From Mucilaginibacter boryungensis (GTDB taxonomy: Bacteria; Bacteroidota; Bacteroidia; Sphingobacteriales; Sphingobacteriaceae), in contig NZ_JADFFM010000001.1 of NCBI RefSeq assembly GCF_015221995.1, forward strand, positions 1,116,001 to 1,180,000: 64,000 bases of DNA. Direction: 5' to 3'. Position numbers and translations under genes: made by a program. The notes under the pieces were generated by a model that was not told the DNA's origin, did no database searches, and saw only the letters and a list, made by a program, of their open reading frames with translations. Below are positions 36,376 through 44,649 of the stretch, in pieces; position 1 is the stretch's first letter, and each line of letters opens with the position of its first letter.

Positions 36376-37625
36376 CCTCTTAAAATAATAACGGGATCAA
36401 TTTTCGACGCTTTAAGCGATGGCATCAGGCCGGCAACAAAGGGCGTGATCAATCCAAATAAAAGACCAAAAAAGTAATGTGCCGGATTAAAAGCGACGGG
36501 GAAAAAATTTAGTGCTACATAATCGTTTTGCGGAAAAGGCACCTTTGATAAGGCATAAGATAATAGAAAGCCCAGCATTAACCCGCTTATAGCGCCCAGC
36601 AAACCGATGAAAACTGATTGACTCAAAAATATCTTTACAATATCCTTACCGGCAAAGCCTTGTGCTTTTAATATGGCGATATCTTTCATCTTATTATTAA
36701 TAGTCATGTTCATGATATTATAAATACCGAAGCCAGCGACGATAAGCAAGGTTATACTAACCACATAGGTCAATACATTGCGCACCAGGTTAGACGCGCT
36801 TACCGAGGAATTGGCAGTGTCCCAATCGTCGGCTTTGTAATTGTACTTTTTAAAAAAATCGTCGGCAACTGAGCCCGCCTGTCGGTTATCCTGTAGTTTA
36901 ATATTGATATCGGTAATATAACTTTTGTCTTTCCCTAATAGCTGTTGCCCGTTCGCCAGGCTCACGTAACTGCGTACGTTATCTACCGCACTGATACCAA
37001 TGCGGAAAATTCCGACCACCCTAAAACGCATGGTTGTGCCATTTGGCGTGGCCAGGCTAACCAGATCGCCCATACCCAGGTTTAGTTTATCAGCCAGCCC
37101 GCTCCCCATTAATATTCCTTTATCGGTAGTAAGCAGATTCTTCGGTACGCCACTAACCATTTTTCCCGCAAGATCGAACATGCGAGACTCTTCGGTAATG
37201 TTGACCCCGTTGATATAACCATTGATCTGCACCGAGCCATAGTTATAGAAAACCTGTGTGCCTACCATTGGTGAGATGCCCGAGATTTGCTTGTTATGGT
37301 GAAGGTCGGCCATGATACCGGCGGCATTTTTTATATTCAATTTTACCTGCTTAGGTTTGGGGTGCGCAACAGTAACTATTAACCGCTGCTCCTTAAAATA
37401 CTCCCCTGCAACCGAAGTGGTATAATCGGTTTTAATATCATTGTAAATGTGAATATCCGGTGTAAAAGAGAGCATGGTGCTTTCCATAAACTGATTTACA
37501 CCTATCATAAAACTGATCATCAGGATAAACATCGCAATACCAAAGGTTACGCCCAGCATGGCCACTAATGTTTGCTTTTTGTTTGCCATCAGATGTCGTT
37601 GCGCTATGAGCATATCTACCGACAT
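36372..37625 (-). CDS. MacB/FtsX-type ABC transporter permease
   Basis: A 417-residue inner-membrane protein with the MacB-like layout. An N-terminal TM (residues 18-40, TLVAMLGVTFGIAMFILMIS) is followed by a long periplasmic MacB-PCD-like domain (about 45-275). Three C-terminal TM segments are near residues 285-310, 335-360 and 378-400. The first cytoplasmic residues MLIAQRHLMANKKQTL are typical. It works with the ATPase at 35701 and the adaptor at 37629. Substrate unknown: likely a small molecule, peptide or lipoprotein. No TolC-like outer-membrane channel gene is adjacent. Confidence 0.9.
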   Translation of the reverse strand: MSVDMLIAQRHLMANKKQTLVAMLGVTFGIAMFILMISFMIGVNQFMESTMLSFTPDIHIYNDIKTDYTTSVAGEYFKEQRLIVTVAHPKPKQVKLNIKNAAGIMADLHHNKQISGISPMVGTQVFYNYGSVQINGYINGVNITEESRMFDLAGKMVSGVPKNLLTTDKGILMGSGLADKLNLGMGDLVSLATPNGTTMRFRVVGIFRIGISAVDNVRSYVSLANGQQLLGKDKSYITDINIKLQDNRQAGSVADDFFKKYNYKADDWDTANSSVSASNLVRNVLTYVVSITLLIVAGFGIYNIMNMTINNKMKDIAILKAQGFAGKDIVKIFLSQSVFIGLLGAISGLMLGFLLSYALSKVPFPQNDYVALNFFPVAFNPAHYFFGLLFGLITPFVAGLMPSLKASKIDPVIILRG

Positions 37626-37628
37626 GGC

Positions 37629-38723
37629 CTATTTGTTATCGGGATTAACAATTTCGGTATGTTCATCAGCGCCACTCAGTATCTCTACCTCGCTAAGTGT
37701 ACGTATCCCCGCCTTCACGCGTTTGGTGATCACACGGTTTTGTTGTTTAATCCTGATTGTGTCCCCATTCATCAGCATATTTATGGGGATTGTGAGAGAA
37801 TGCGATCTACGGTTTACAATAATATTAGCCTCTACCGAACTGTGTATATAAGATTGTGCAGCAGCGTCGATAAAAACAGCATCAACTCTGAAAGTTTGGT
37901 CAGCTTCATTCATCACGGGATAAGTGCGTATAACTTGCGCTTTAAAAATGCGCTCGCCGCTGACGTCTGTTTTTAGCAGCACAGTTTGGCCGGGTTTGAT
38001 CTGATCGATATCCTGCTGGTCAACGGCCAGTTTAATAATCCGCGAGTCGGATCGTCCCATCAGGGCTACAGCTTCACTCATTTTTACAGCCTCTCCATTT
38101 TCTTTTAGCGTTTCGTAAACCGTGCCGGGATTTTCTGCCCTGATAAAGTAATTGTCCAGGTCTGACTTTAGACTTTCGGCCTGGCTTTGAGCATTTTTAA
38201 GGGCTAGTTGTAGATCATTCCGGGTTGAATAGTATTTTTCCTTCGCTGACCTTTTTTGATTGAACGATATATTATACTGGGTTTCGGCATTGTCAAGGTT
38301 TACTCTGGTGCCAATATTTTGTGCCCAAAGGTTTTTATAACGGCTGTATAAAAGTGAGTCATTGCTGAATTTCAGGTCTGCATTTTGCATGGTGATCTTC
38401 AGGTCGTTTAATATACTCGAATTTGCAGAGAGGTTTTGCCGAGCGTTAGCATATACGCTGCTGGCAGCTTCCATTTTTGCTGAGGAACCGGTATGACGAA
38501 GTACATACAATAATTGTCCTTTTTTTACCTTGTCGCCATCCTTGATAAGTTTTCGTATTACCGTTCCGGTATTTAGTGCATAAACGGTATATTCACTGTC
38601 GGCCATAATCTTGCCCGAGGCGTAGACCGTCTGGATGATATCTTTGCGCTGCGGATGGATACTGCCTGGCCTTTTACAAGAAAAGAAAAAAACGACAAAG
38701 GTTAGTAATAACAATTTATACAT
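37629..38723 (-). CDS. Periplasmic adaptor (HlyD/MacA-like membrane fusion) lipoprotein
   Basis: A 364-residue adaptor starting at ATG 38723; the open frame upstream to 38933 is not protein-like. It has a lipoprotein signal ending LTFVVFFFSC with the Cys at residue 16. It also has a lipoyl-like segment (GTVIRKLIKDGDKVKKGQLL), a coiled-coil hairpin rich in Ala, Asn, Gln and Lys, and a beta-barrel domain (DQIKPGQTVLLKTDV). It bridges the MacB-like permease to an outer-membrane channel. It is the first gene of the export operon; the permease follows after 3 bp. A partial operator-like word was seen upstream, but no exact TGAC-N4-GTCA. Confidence 0.88.
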   Translation of the reverse strand: MYKLLLLTFVVFFFSCKRPGSIHPQRKDIIQTVYASGKIMADSEYTVYALNTGTVIRKLIKDGDKVKKGQLLYVLRHTGSSAKMEAASSVYANARQNLSANSSILNDLKITMQNADLKFSNDSLLYSRYKNLWAQNIGTRVNLDNAETQYNISFNQKRSAKEKYYSTRNDLQLALKNAQSQAESLKSDLDNYFIRAENPGTVYETLKENGEAVKMSEAVALMGRSDSRIIKLAVDQQDIDQIKPGQTVLLKTDVSGERIFKAQVIRTYPVMNEADQTFRVDAVFIDAAAQSYIHSSVEANIIVNRRSHSLTIPINMLMNGDTIRIKQQNRVITKRVKAGIRTLSEVEILSGADEHTEIVNPDNK

Positions 38724-38880
38724 CTCAACAATTTTGTATTTAAAACAAAATTGGGACATACATAGCAAATGGCAGATGACAACGGGTCGTAAAAAAAGTG
38801 TGCAATAGCACAATATCATGTAACCAATATCATGGATATTCGTATAAGTTGTATATTGCACTTGTACAATTATTTCAGTA

Positions 38881-39243
38881 ATGGCGTGCCTGATCTTACT
38901 AATTGAGGACAACGACGATATTCGTGAAAACACAGTCGAACTTCTGGAATTGGAAGGCTATGATGTACTGGCTGCTGGCGACGGAAGCCGTGCGCTGGAA
39001 TTGATCGCTGAGCAAATCCCTGATCTGATCGTTTGCGATGTGGTGATGCCCGGACTAAACGGCTATGATGTGTTTGATACCCTTCAAAATAATCCTAATA
39101 CCCGTTCAATCCCTTTCATTTTTACAACTGCACAATCCGAACGCGCTGATCTAGCAAAAGCTAAGTCCCTCGGCGTGCGACATTACCTGGTCAAACCTTT
39201 TGACGATAAGGAATTATTAGCCTGTATCAATAACTGCCTCTAA
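38881..39243 (+). CDS. Single-domain response regulator receiver
   Basis: A 120-residue CheY-like receiver with no output domain. The acidic pocket is Glu9-Asp10, the phosphoacceptor is Asp53 (VCDVVMPGLNGYDVF), Thr82/83 is in FTTAQSE, and Lys105 is in YLVKPFDDK, so it should be phosphorylated. No histidine kinase is adjacent. It is divergent from the adaptor gene. It may transmit a signal from a kinase elsewhere by protein interaction. The sensor-like protein at 16869-17531 also lacks its partner domain, but no direct link can be shown. Confidence 0.93.
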   Translation: MACLILLIEDNDDIRENTVELLELEGYDVLAAGDGSRALELIAEQIPDLIVCDVVMPGLNGYDVFDTLQNNPNTRSIPFIFTTAQSERADLAKAKSLGVRHYLVKPFDDKELLACINNCL

Positions 39244-39320
39244 GATTACAGGCACTAATCACTAATTCGATTTTTTCTTTCTCCCAGTTTATAACGTGTA
39301 TGGATACATATGATATTTCA

Positions 39321-40724
39321 TTAGACATTAAATAGCAATTCCTTTTGAAACTCTTTCATCAGCACCGCCTTTAAATTCAAGTCGTCATTTATCTTTATCC
39401 TTAGCGCGTCCTGTGCGCAGGGCTCACCATGTACAAGATATACCTTGGGGCTTTTGACCTTGAATTGTCCTAACCAATTTAATAATTCTCTTTGGTCAGC
39501 ATGGGCAGATAAACCTTCAATTTCTTTGATCTGGGCCTTCGCCGGGTAGTATTTCCCATGTATTTTAATTTCATGGGTGCGATTTAATAATGCTCTTCCC
39601 CTTGTTCCCTCGGCCTGAAAGCCGATCAATACAATTGTATTCCTGGCGTCTGTCAGGTCATGCTTTAAATACTCCAATACTCTGCCGCCGGTCAGCATAC
39701 CGCTAGCCGCCAGCACAATCTTGCTTCCCCGTTGTTTAATGATCTGTTTAGTATGCTCGTAATCTTCATTGATGGTTACGCCGCTGAACATACGCGCGCA
39801 TTCCTTTTCATCTATAATGAACCACTCTGGATAATGCAACAGTACTTTCCCTGCAGAAGCGGCCATTGGACTATCAAGAAATACAGGCACAGGTGCTGGG
39901 ATAGTTTTTTGTTGTTTTAAACGATAGATCAAATGCATTACCTCCTGTGCACGACCTACGGCAAAGCAGGGTATAAGTATATTTCCTTTATGAAACAATG
40001 TGTCGTTGATCACCATGGCCAATTCCTGTGCCGTATCAGCTGAGCTATGTAAGCGATCTCCATAAGTCGATTCCATGATCACAAAATCAGCATCGGCCAA
40101 AGGTTCAGGCGCCGGTAACAATTCGGAGTATTCGCGGCCAATATCACCTGAAAAAAGAACAGTTTTACCGTAACAATTAAACTTAGCAGAACAAGCGCCA
40201 GCAATATGCCCACATGGGTAAAATTCGAAACTTACATGTTCATTCAGCTTCACTGTAGTTTCGGTATCACAAACTTTAAATAGGGGCAATGCCGCTTCTA
40301 CATCAGCCACGGTGTAGAGTGGCTGTGCCGGGTGGTGTTTGCTAAAACCATGTCTGTTGGCCCGTACGGCATCCTCTTCCTGTAATTTGGCACAATCTCT
40401 CAGAATGATCTCTGCGAGATCCCGTGTCGGCCTGCTCATATAAATTGGTTTATGGTAGCCGTTCTTTACAAATAGCGGGATATAGCCACAGTGGTCCAGA
40501 TGCGCATGTGTCAGGATCAATGCACCAATTTCTGCAGGATTAACAGGTGGTTTTTCCCAGTTCCTCTCCCTTAGTGCTTTGATGCCCTGGAAAAGTCCGC
40601 AATCGACCATTATGGTGATATCAGGTGTAGCCAATAAATGTTTAGAACCTGTAACTGTCCCGGCGGCGCCTAAAGATTGTAGGTAAACTGCATTAGCAGG
40701 GTTTGCTTTCTTATCTATGTCCAT
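39321..40724 (-). CDS. MBL-fold/beta-CASP RNA-processing exonuclease-like protein
   Basis: A 467-residue metallo-beta-lactamase superfamily protein with beta-CASP domain, of the CPSF/YSH1-like bacterial type. The zinc motif LTHAHLDHCG (H-x-H-x-D-H) is near residue 72. FSGDIGRE is near residue 205, then MESTYGDRLH. The beta-CASP motifs ACFAVGRAQEV and ASGMLTGGRVLEYL follow, and the final His region is in GLSAHADQRELLNWL. The start at ATG 40724 is chosen because the in-frame extension approaches the operator. It probably cleaves RNA in the cytoplasm. A TGAC-N4-GTCA site 58 bp upstream places it in the stress regulon, so it may reshape RNA pools during stress (inference). Confidence 0.92.
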   Translation of the reverse strand: MDIDKKANPANAVYLQSLGAAGTVTGSKHLLATPDITIMVDCGLFQGIKALRERNWEKPPVNPAEIGALILTHAHLDHCGYIPLFVKNGYHKPIYMSRPTRDLAEIILRDCAKLQEEDAVRANRHGFSKHHPAQPLYTVADVEAALPLFKVCDTETTVKLNEHVSFEFYPCGHIAGACSAKFNCYGKTVLFSGDIGREYSELLPAPEPLADADFVIMESTYGDRLHSSADTAQELAMVINDTLFHKGNILIPCFAVGRAQEVMHLIYRLKQQKTIPAPVPVFLDSPMAASAGKVLLHYPEWFIIDEKECARMFSGVTINEDYEHTKQIIKQRGSKIVLAASGMLTGGRVLEYLKHDLTDARNTIVLIGFQAEGTRGRALLNRTHEIKIHGKYYPAKAQIKEIEGLSAHADQRELLNWLGQFKVKSPKVYLVHGEPCAQDALRIKINDDLNLKAVLMKEFQKELLFNV

Positions 40725-40781
40725 GTGGCTAAGGTAGTCCTTAACCCGTTTCCCAGCTCTGACTAGGATCATGTTTGAACA

Positions 40782-40793
40782 TGACGGTGGTCA
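40782..40793. promoter_or_regulatory. Crp/Fnr-type palindrome TGAC-N4-GTCA
   Basis: TGACGGTGGTCA, perfect half-sites, 58 bp upstream of the beta-CASP nuclease start at 40724. Confidence 0.75.
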
Positions 40794-40828
40794 TATGCCG
40801 AGGGGCATGTAATTTATTAGTTTCGCGA

Positions 40829-41209
40829 TTACATCCATTGGGTGGCAAAACGGTTAAAAAAGCGCCGCATTTCATTAAACATGTTTTCCTCATCCTGGTA
40901 ATCCGACGCTATCTTATTCGCTTCGGTAACTGTAGTTTCCTGGATAAAATTCTCTGACAATTTAATGTCGGTTGCCAGTTTGTCGAGATTTTCTTTTACC
41001 CGATGTTTAAGAATATCGATCTGTTCCTGGTGGATAATTAGTTGATTTTGAAAATGTTCTACCTGTTCAGCTACTTCACGGCTTGTATTACCCGCGGCTA
41101 TTTCTTCTAATCGTTCCTGCAGAAAACGGATTTCTATTTCGTAAAATTCCAGGCCTCTCAAGCAAGCCTGGTGCGCAAAAGTTAAATGTTTAATACTTGT
41201 CTTTTTCAT
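40829..41209 (-). CDS. Hypothetical 126-aa all-helical protein
   Basis: Not recognised. A soluble cytoplasmic protein predicted to be almost entirely helical: three or four long amphipathic helices (HQACLRGLEFYEIEIRFLQE, FQNQLIIHQEQIDILKHRVK, ENMFNEMRRFFNRFATQW). The helical-bundle shape with scattered His and Glu could suit a hemerythrin- or ferritin-like fold, but no complete metal motif is visible. It reads from the left half of a bidirectional operator (41268-41279), divergent from the L,D-transpeptidase-like gene, and precedes the beta-CASP gene on the same strand. Confidence 0.75.
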   Translation of the reverse strand: MKKTSIKHLTFAHQACLRGLEFYEIEIRFLQERLEEIAAGNTSREVAEQVEHFQNQLIIHQEQIDILKHRVKENLDKLATDIKLSENFIQETTVTEANKIASDYQDEENMFNEMRRFFNRFATQWM

Positions 41210-41267
41210 AAATGCAAGGATACGAGGGCCTTGTTCCCGGAAAAATGATCTTCCGCACGTCTATAAT

Positions 41268-41279
41268 TGACTGGGGTCA
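41268..41279. promoter_or_regulatory. Crp/Fnr-type palindrome TGAC-N4-GTCA between divergent genes
   Basis: TGACTGGGGTCA, perfect half-sites. It lies 58 bp from the 126-aa start (41209, minus) and 47 bp from the L,D-transpeptidase-like start (41327, plus), so one site could serve both. Confidence 0.75.
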
Positions 41280-41326
41280 TTCGCGATGCGGTCTAGCAAT
41301 AGGACTTTTGTATAAAAAGAAATAAG

Positions 41327-42625
41327 ATGAAAGCATTGAGATCAACTGCGCTGACCGTAATTTTATTTATAGCAATCTTTAGCTTTAACCCGGTAAAAGC
41401 CGCCATCGCAGACACCAGCCTGGCCGATAACATTAGCACACAACTGCATAACAAAAAACAGTTGCCGCTTTATTTCCCCCTTTCGGTAAAAAGGTTTTAT
41501 ACCGCGCGGGATTTTAAGCCGGTATGGCTGAAAAAGGAAAAAGGGGAGACCGGCCATGCCTGGCAAGCCATGTTATTATTGGATTGTGTTTTACAATATG
41601 GACTTGCACATGCAGACTATCATCCTGATGAACTGCGTTACGATCTGTTGCACGATATCTTCGAAAAACCGGGCAGCATTAGTAAAGATAAGCAGGCCCG
41701 GTTCGAATTGATGCTCACAGATGCCATGTTTACATTAATGAATCATTTACATTACGGGAAACTAAACCCCGAATACCCAGCGAATCGTATTGACGCAGGC
41801 CTGGGCGGCAGCCGGGTGGAAGCTATACTTGGTATTGCCCTGGCACAAGCTGACATTTCGCCAACCCTGTTAGCTGTGCAACCGAAATCAGTAGCCTATC
41901 TGGAATTGCAGCAGTGGATGCATAAATGGAAAGGGCAATACGTGGGTGATTGCTACGAAGTCCCTGAAGAAAATGTGCGCAAGGTTGCCATCAATATGGA
42001 AAGGTTGCGTTGGGCTGATATCGGCGAGGGGCCCTATATGCAGGTAAATATACCATCCTTTATGTTAAGTGTTTACCTTGCTGATTCTACTTATCAATTT
42101 AAAATTGTAACAGGCAGCCCCACAACGCCCACACCGCTGTTAAAAAGCGAAATTTATGCTGTTACGGCGGTGCCACGTCTTGAAATACCCGGGCAATTAC
42201 GTACAATAGAAGTTACTCCACGGTCGATCGCCAAACAGGCCGGTCTTTCAACGTCGCTCCTGGTTTTCCCGTTTGCCAGCCGCTACAAGATAGATATGAT
42301 CGAAATGACGGCCCCCGACTGGTTTAAAAGCAGCCACCGGGCATTCAGTCGTGGCAATATTGGCGTGGAAGCGCCTGAAAAGCTGGCCAGCTTATTATTA
42401 AAGGCAGATGGGCAAGCCAATCAGTCTGCCATGTTACTTAAAACCAGGCAAGGAGGCAAGGGGCATGTATTTCGTTTGAAGGCACCCATGCCATTAAAGA
42501 TCACTTATCTGACTTGTTTCATTAAGGATGGGCAACTTGTTAATTATGAGGATGTCTACCAGTTAGACGCTAAATTAGAACAAGCGATCTATCACACGCT
42601 TCCTGACCGATTAGCCGGACGTTAA
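41327..42625 (+). CDS. YcbB-like L,D-transpeptidase fold protein with lost catalytic motif
   Basis: A 432-residue secreted protein with signal peptide (MKALRSTALTVILFIAIFSF). The N-terminal scaffold domain typical of YcbB/LdtD (FKPVWLKKE, YGLAHADYHPDEL, LMLTDAMFTLMNHLHYG) is followed by a YkuD-like domain starting NMERLRW and VNIPSFMLSVY. The known catalytic motif of the family is SHGCIR before VEDPEKLA. Here the aligned segment reads AFSRGNIGVEAPEKLA, so His, Cys and Arg are Arg, Asn344 and Gly. It cannot form the usual thioester and is probably a pseudoenzyme that binds peptidoglycan or a partner. A Crp/Fnr-type site lies 47 bp upstream. The gene stands alone. Confidence 0.82.
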   Translation: MKALRSTALTVILFIAIFSFNPVKAAIADTSLADNISTQLHNKKQLPLYFPLSVKRFYTARDFKPVWLKKEKGETGHAWQAMLLLDCVLQYGLAHADYHPDELRYDLLHDIFEKPGSISKDKQARFELMLTDAMFTLMNHLHYGKLNPEYPANRIDAGLGGSRVEAILGIALAQADISPTLLAVQPKSVAYLELQQWMHKWKGQYVGDCYEVPEENVRKVAINMERLRWADIGEGPYMQVNIPSFMLSVYLADSTYQFKIVTGSPTTPTPLLKSEIYAVTAVPRLEIPGQLRTIEVTPRSIAKQAGLSTSLLVFPFASRYKIDMIEMTAPDWFKSSHRAFSRGNIGVEAPEKLASLLLKADGQANQSAMLLKTRQGGKGHVFRLKAPMPLKITYLTCFIKDGQLVNYEDVYQLDAKLEQAIYHTLPDRLAGR

Positions 42626-42860
42626 AAATGATGTATAAGCGCGATGATTATTCGTTTAAAAATGATCGAATCAACTTCGCTTTTGAATTCCCTTAGTATA
42701 TTTATTTACCCCAAATCCGGAATTAACAGCTGGGCTGATTATATCGGCAACAGGCGGCACTTAAAAAAGATGGCATTATAATGAATGTAAAAGTAACTGC
42801 CCTGGTATTGCCCCGGGAGCATACCGAAAATATAGGAGTGACTGCTGTTATTATGCCAGG

Positions 42861-43319
42861 CTAATTTTGGCTTTGCTCAAAACGTCCGGTCATCCGGTCT
42901 AACCGAATCTTGTAAATAATAATCTCTACAGTATCACCAATATCGCTGTCGCGTTCGGTGATGCCATGAGAGGGATGGTCGCCGGGGTTGTTAGAAAAAG
43001 GCATGATCCGATGAATAAGGCCTTGCATTAACCGTTCCTTTTCTTCCAGATCGGTTACCTCCTCAAATTCTCCCCAAGCCACTACGCTTTTCCAGTGAAA
43101 GATATTGTTTATCTCATCTACTTCAAAACAAACCTTAGGGTTCAGGCGCATCATATCGATCTTTTTACCTTTTCCGGCATGACTGTAAATATATGGCGCA
43201 CTATAAACGTAGTTGATCGGAACAATGTAAGTATCGCCATCAGCATGACATGCGATACGACCGGTAACCTGCTGCTTTAGCAGGTCTTCCATTTGTGCAT
43301 CTGTGAGTTTGCCTAACAT
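42861..43319 (-). CDS. Pyridoxamine 5'-phosphate oxidase-like flavin/FMN-binding protein
   Basis: A 152-residue split-barrel protein. N-terminal LTDAQMEDLLKQQVTGRIAC, YIVPINYVY, GKKIDMMRLNPKVCFEVD and WKSVVAWGEFEEV are the standard segments of the short PNPOx-like family often annotated as nitroimidazole-resistance or general-stress proteins. They usually bind FMN, FAD or heme; true PdxH enzymes are longer, so vitamin B6 synthesis is unlikely. It is cytoplasmic. A TGAT-N4-ATCA site lies 74 bp upstream, making it the right-most member of the predicted regulon. Confidence 0.88.
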   Translation of the reverse strand: MLGKLTDAQMEDLLKQQVTGRIACHADGDTYIVPINYVYSAPYIYSHAGKGKKIDMMRLNPKVCFEVDEINNIFHWKSVVAWGEFEEVTDLEEKERLMQGLIHRIMPFSNNPGDHPSHGITERDSDIGDTVEIIIYKIRLDRMTGRFEQSQN

Positions 43320-43392
43320 AGTTCATTTACTAAATTATTCAAAGATTGCAAACTTTTAGATCTGTCGGAATGATCAAAGTGGCAGAAAACTG

Positions 43393-43404
43393 TGATCGGA
43401 ATCA
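43393..43404. promoter_or_regulatory. Crp/Fnr-type palindrome TGAT-N4-ATCA
   Basis: TGATCGGAATCA, exact half-sites, 74 bp upstream of the PNPOx-like start at 43319. Two of its four spacer bases match the site at 19253. Confidence 0.65.
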
Positions 43405-43522
43405 TTTAACATCTTACTGGATCTTTGAACGGGTCCGGGGGATAAAAAATAATAGCCATTTCTTATTCACCACTATCGCAAAAATAGCCCACGCCGAGGT
43501 AAAAAGTAAAGGCTGTACAAGC

Positions 43523-43558
43523 GGGGCGCGAGTTGTCCGCTTTCAGCGGATGCGCCCC
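43523..43558. repeat. Interrupted GC-rich hairpin
   Basis: Outer stem GGGGCGC/GCGCCCC (43523-43529, 43552-43558) and inner stem TCCGC/GCGGA (43536-43540, 43546-43550) around loop TTTCA. No T-run. Possibly a mobile-element end or attC-like structure; no partner was seen. Confidence 0.45.
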
Positions 43559-43741
43559 GGCCTTGACATTTTACCCGGCTCGCGCTGGTGGTTGCTCAAG
43601 TGGTAAATAAGGCATGGTGGGTTCAACATCATAGCGGGTATGTCGTACCTGCAAAACGGCACAGTCCTCGTGCAAACAAAGTGTAGCAATTGTTATTAAC
43701 TATATTATTTTCTTATATTTGTTAGTGTCATTTGATTTTGA

Positions 43742-44031
43742 ATGCTAACTGTCATTGCTCAAAAATTCGGGAGTATGATAAGGGATAAAACCATCACTTG
43801 GGAAATGCTGTCGGTAAACCCAGTAGTCCAAGCCATCACCACGGACCTGTACCGCTTTATCAGTTTGCATAATCAAAAGAGCCTATTGGAATAAGATCGG
43901 CGCCCAAGAGATTTGATTTTTGTAAGTATTCCTTTGGTATCCACAATTCCGAAAGTTCGGATTAGTGATTTTGTGGTACAGCTTATTAACTACGTGGACT
44001 ACTGCGTGAATACCGGGGCTTACCGTTGAAC
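43742..44031 (+). pseudogene. Decayed gene remnant, unidentified
   Basis: A 50-codon frame starts at ATG 43742 (MLTVIAQKFGSMIRDKTITW) and stops at 43894. About 10 bases later another frame continues with protein-like sequence (RPRDLIFVSIPLVSTIPKVR, ISDFVVQLINYVDYC) to a stop near 44031. A TATATTTG -7-like element stands about 20 bp before the ATG. It looks like a once longer gene broken by stops and frameshifts. The family was not identified. The next 200 bp (to about 44235) show no better frame. Confidence 0.4.
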
Positions 44032-44235
44032 TGTGGCCGAGTAATGACCGGATGTATGCCACGCAAATCTATACTCAAGTCAACCTCGAAAAAGGAAAAA
44101 AATCTTCGCGGAAATACCCACGGATGAGTTTTCCATGACTATGCAATAAACCTCGAATGAAGGATAACTGAACGTTATCGACTTTAGGCAGAAAAATGGA
44201 ATCGATTAGTTATTAAATTCTGATATCTTATTTAA

Positions 44236-44331
44236 TCATTCTTTGAAATTCTTTAAAGGATCTTCGCCAATATTTCCAATTCTTCGTAATTTTTCAACGA
44301 AATGTTTCGAAAAAGCGCCAGTGTCGGGAGC
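44236..44331 (-). pseudogene. C-terminal gene remnant, homologous to 62046-62147
   Basis: A short minus-strand frame between two stops encodes APDTGAFSKHFVEKLRRIGN followed by IGEDPLKNFKE. It closely matches the remnant at 62046-62147 (FSKHFVEKLRRIGN identical). Both stand next to a strong terminator at the same distance. It is probably the last part of an integrase-like gene left at an attachment site; this identity is inferred, not proven. Confidence 0.5.
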
Positions 44332-44333
44332 TT

Positions 44334-44367
44334 AAGGAAACGCAAATATCAAGCGTTTCCTTTTTTT
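44334..44367 (+). terminator. Strong hairpin terminator next to remnant
   Basis: 10-bp perfect stem AAGGAAACGC/GCGTTTCCTT (44334-44343, 44353-44362) followed by T-run. There is no intact gene directly upstream, so it is probably the displaced terminator of a lost tRNA or small RNA. Confidence 0.7.
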
Positions 44368-44649
44368 ATGTCCCTAACTTTTTGACAATAAAGTAGTTGT
44401 ATCGAAGTCTAAAAAGGTTCGATGTTCCACTGTAAAAATTCTCTTTTAGTTGTTGTTATTTTCGAAAACATCCCCCCCTTGCTGCAAAGGCGCTTTTTTA
44501 GGATTCGATGTTTCGTTTAGGATCAATCCACTTTTAACATTGGTAGAATAACTGTAGGCCTTCGCAATTTGATATAAAAAATTTAATATCTAAGCCGCCT
44601 CATCGTCATTAACCCTAATGTTGTTTTTGCTAATATATTTACTGGAACA

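Noticed and set aside
38790..38815. Possible Crp/Fnr-type site before the adaptor gene (TGACAACGGGTCG)
   Set aside because: The second half-site is off by one position and one base, so it does not meet the TGAC-N4-GTCA rule.
40829..41209. Hemerythrin domain
   Set aside because: Helical and His-containing, but the H...HxxxE...HxxxH...HxxxxD pattern is not complete.
42781..42864. 27-codon frame MNVKVTALVLPREHTENIGV... after the L,D-transpeptidase-like gene
   Set aside because: Protein-like but very short and partly overlapping the convergent gene's end; may be a remnant, but evidence is too thin.
43346..43606. 86-codon plus-strand frame upstream of the PNPOx-like gene
   Set aside because: It runs through the predicted operator and a GC-rich hairpin and has no protein-like pattern.
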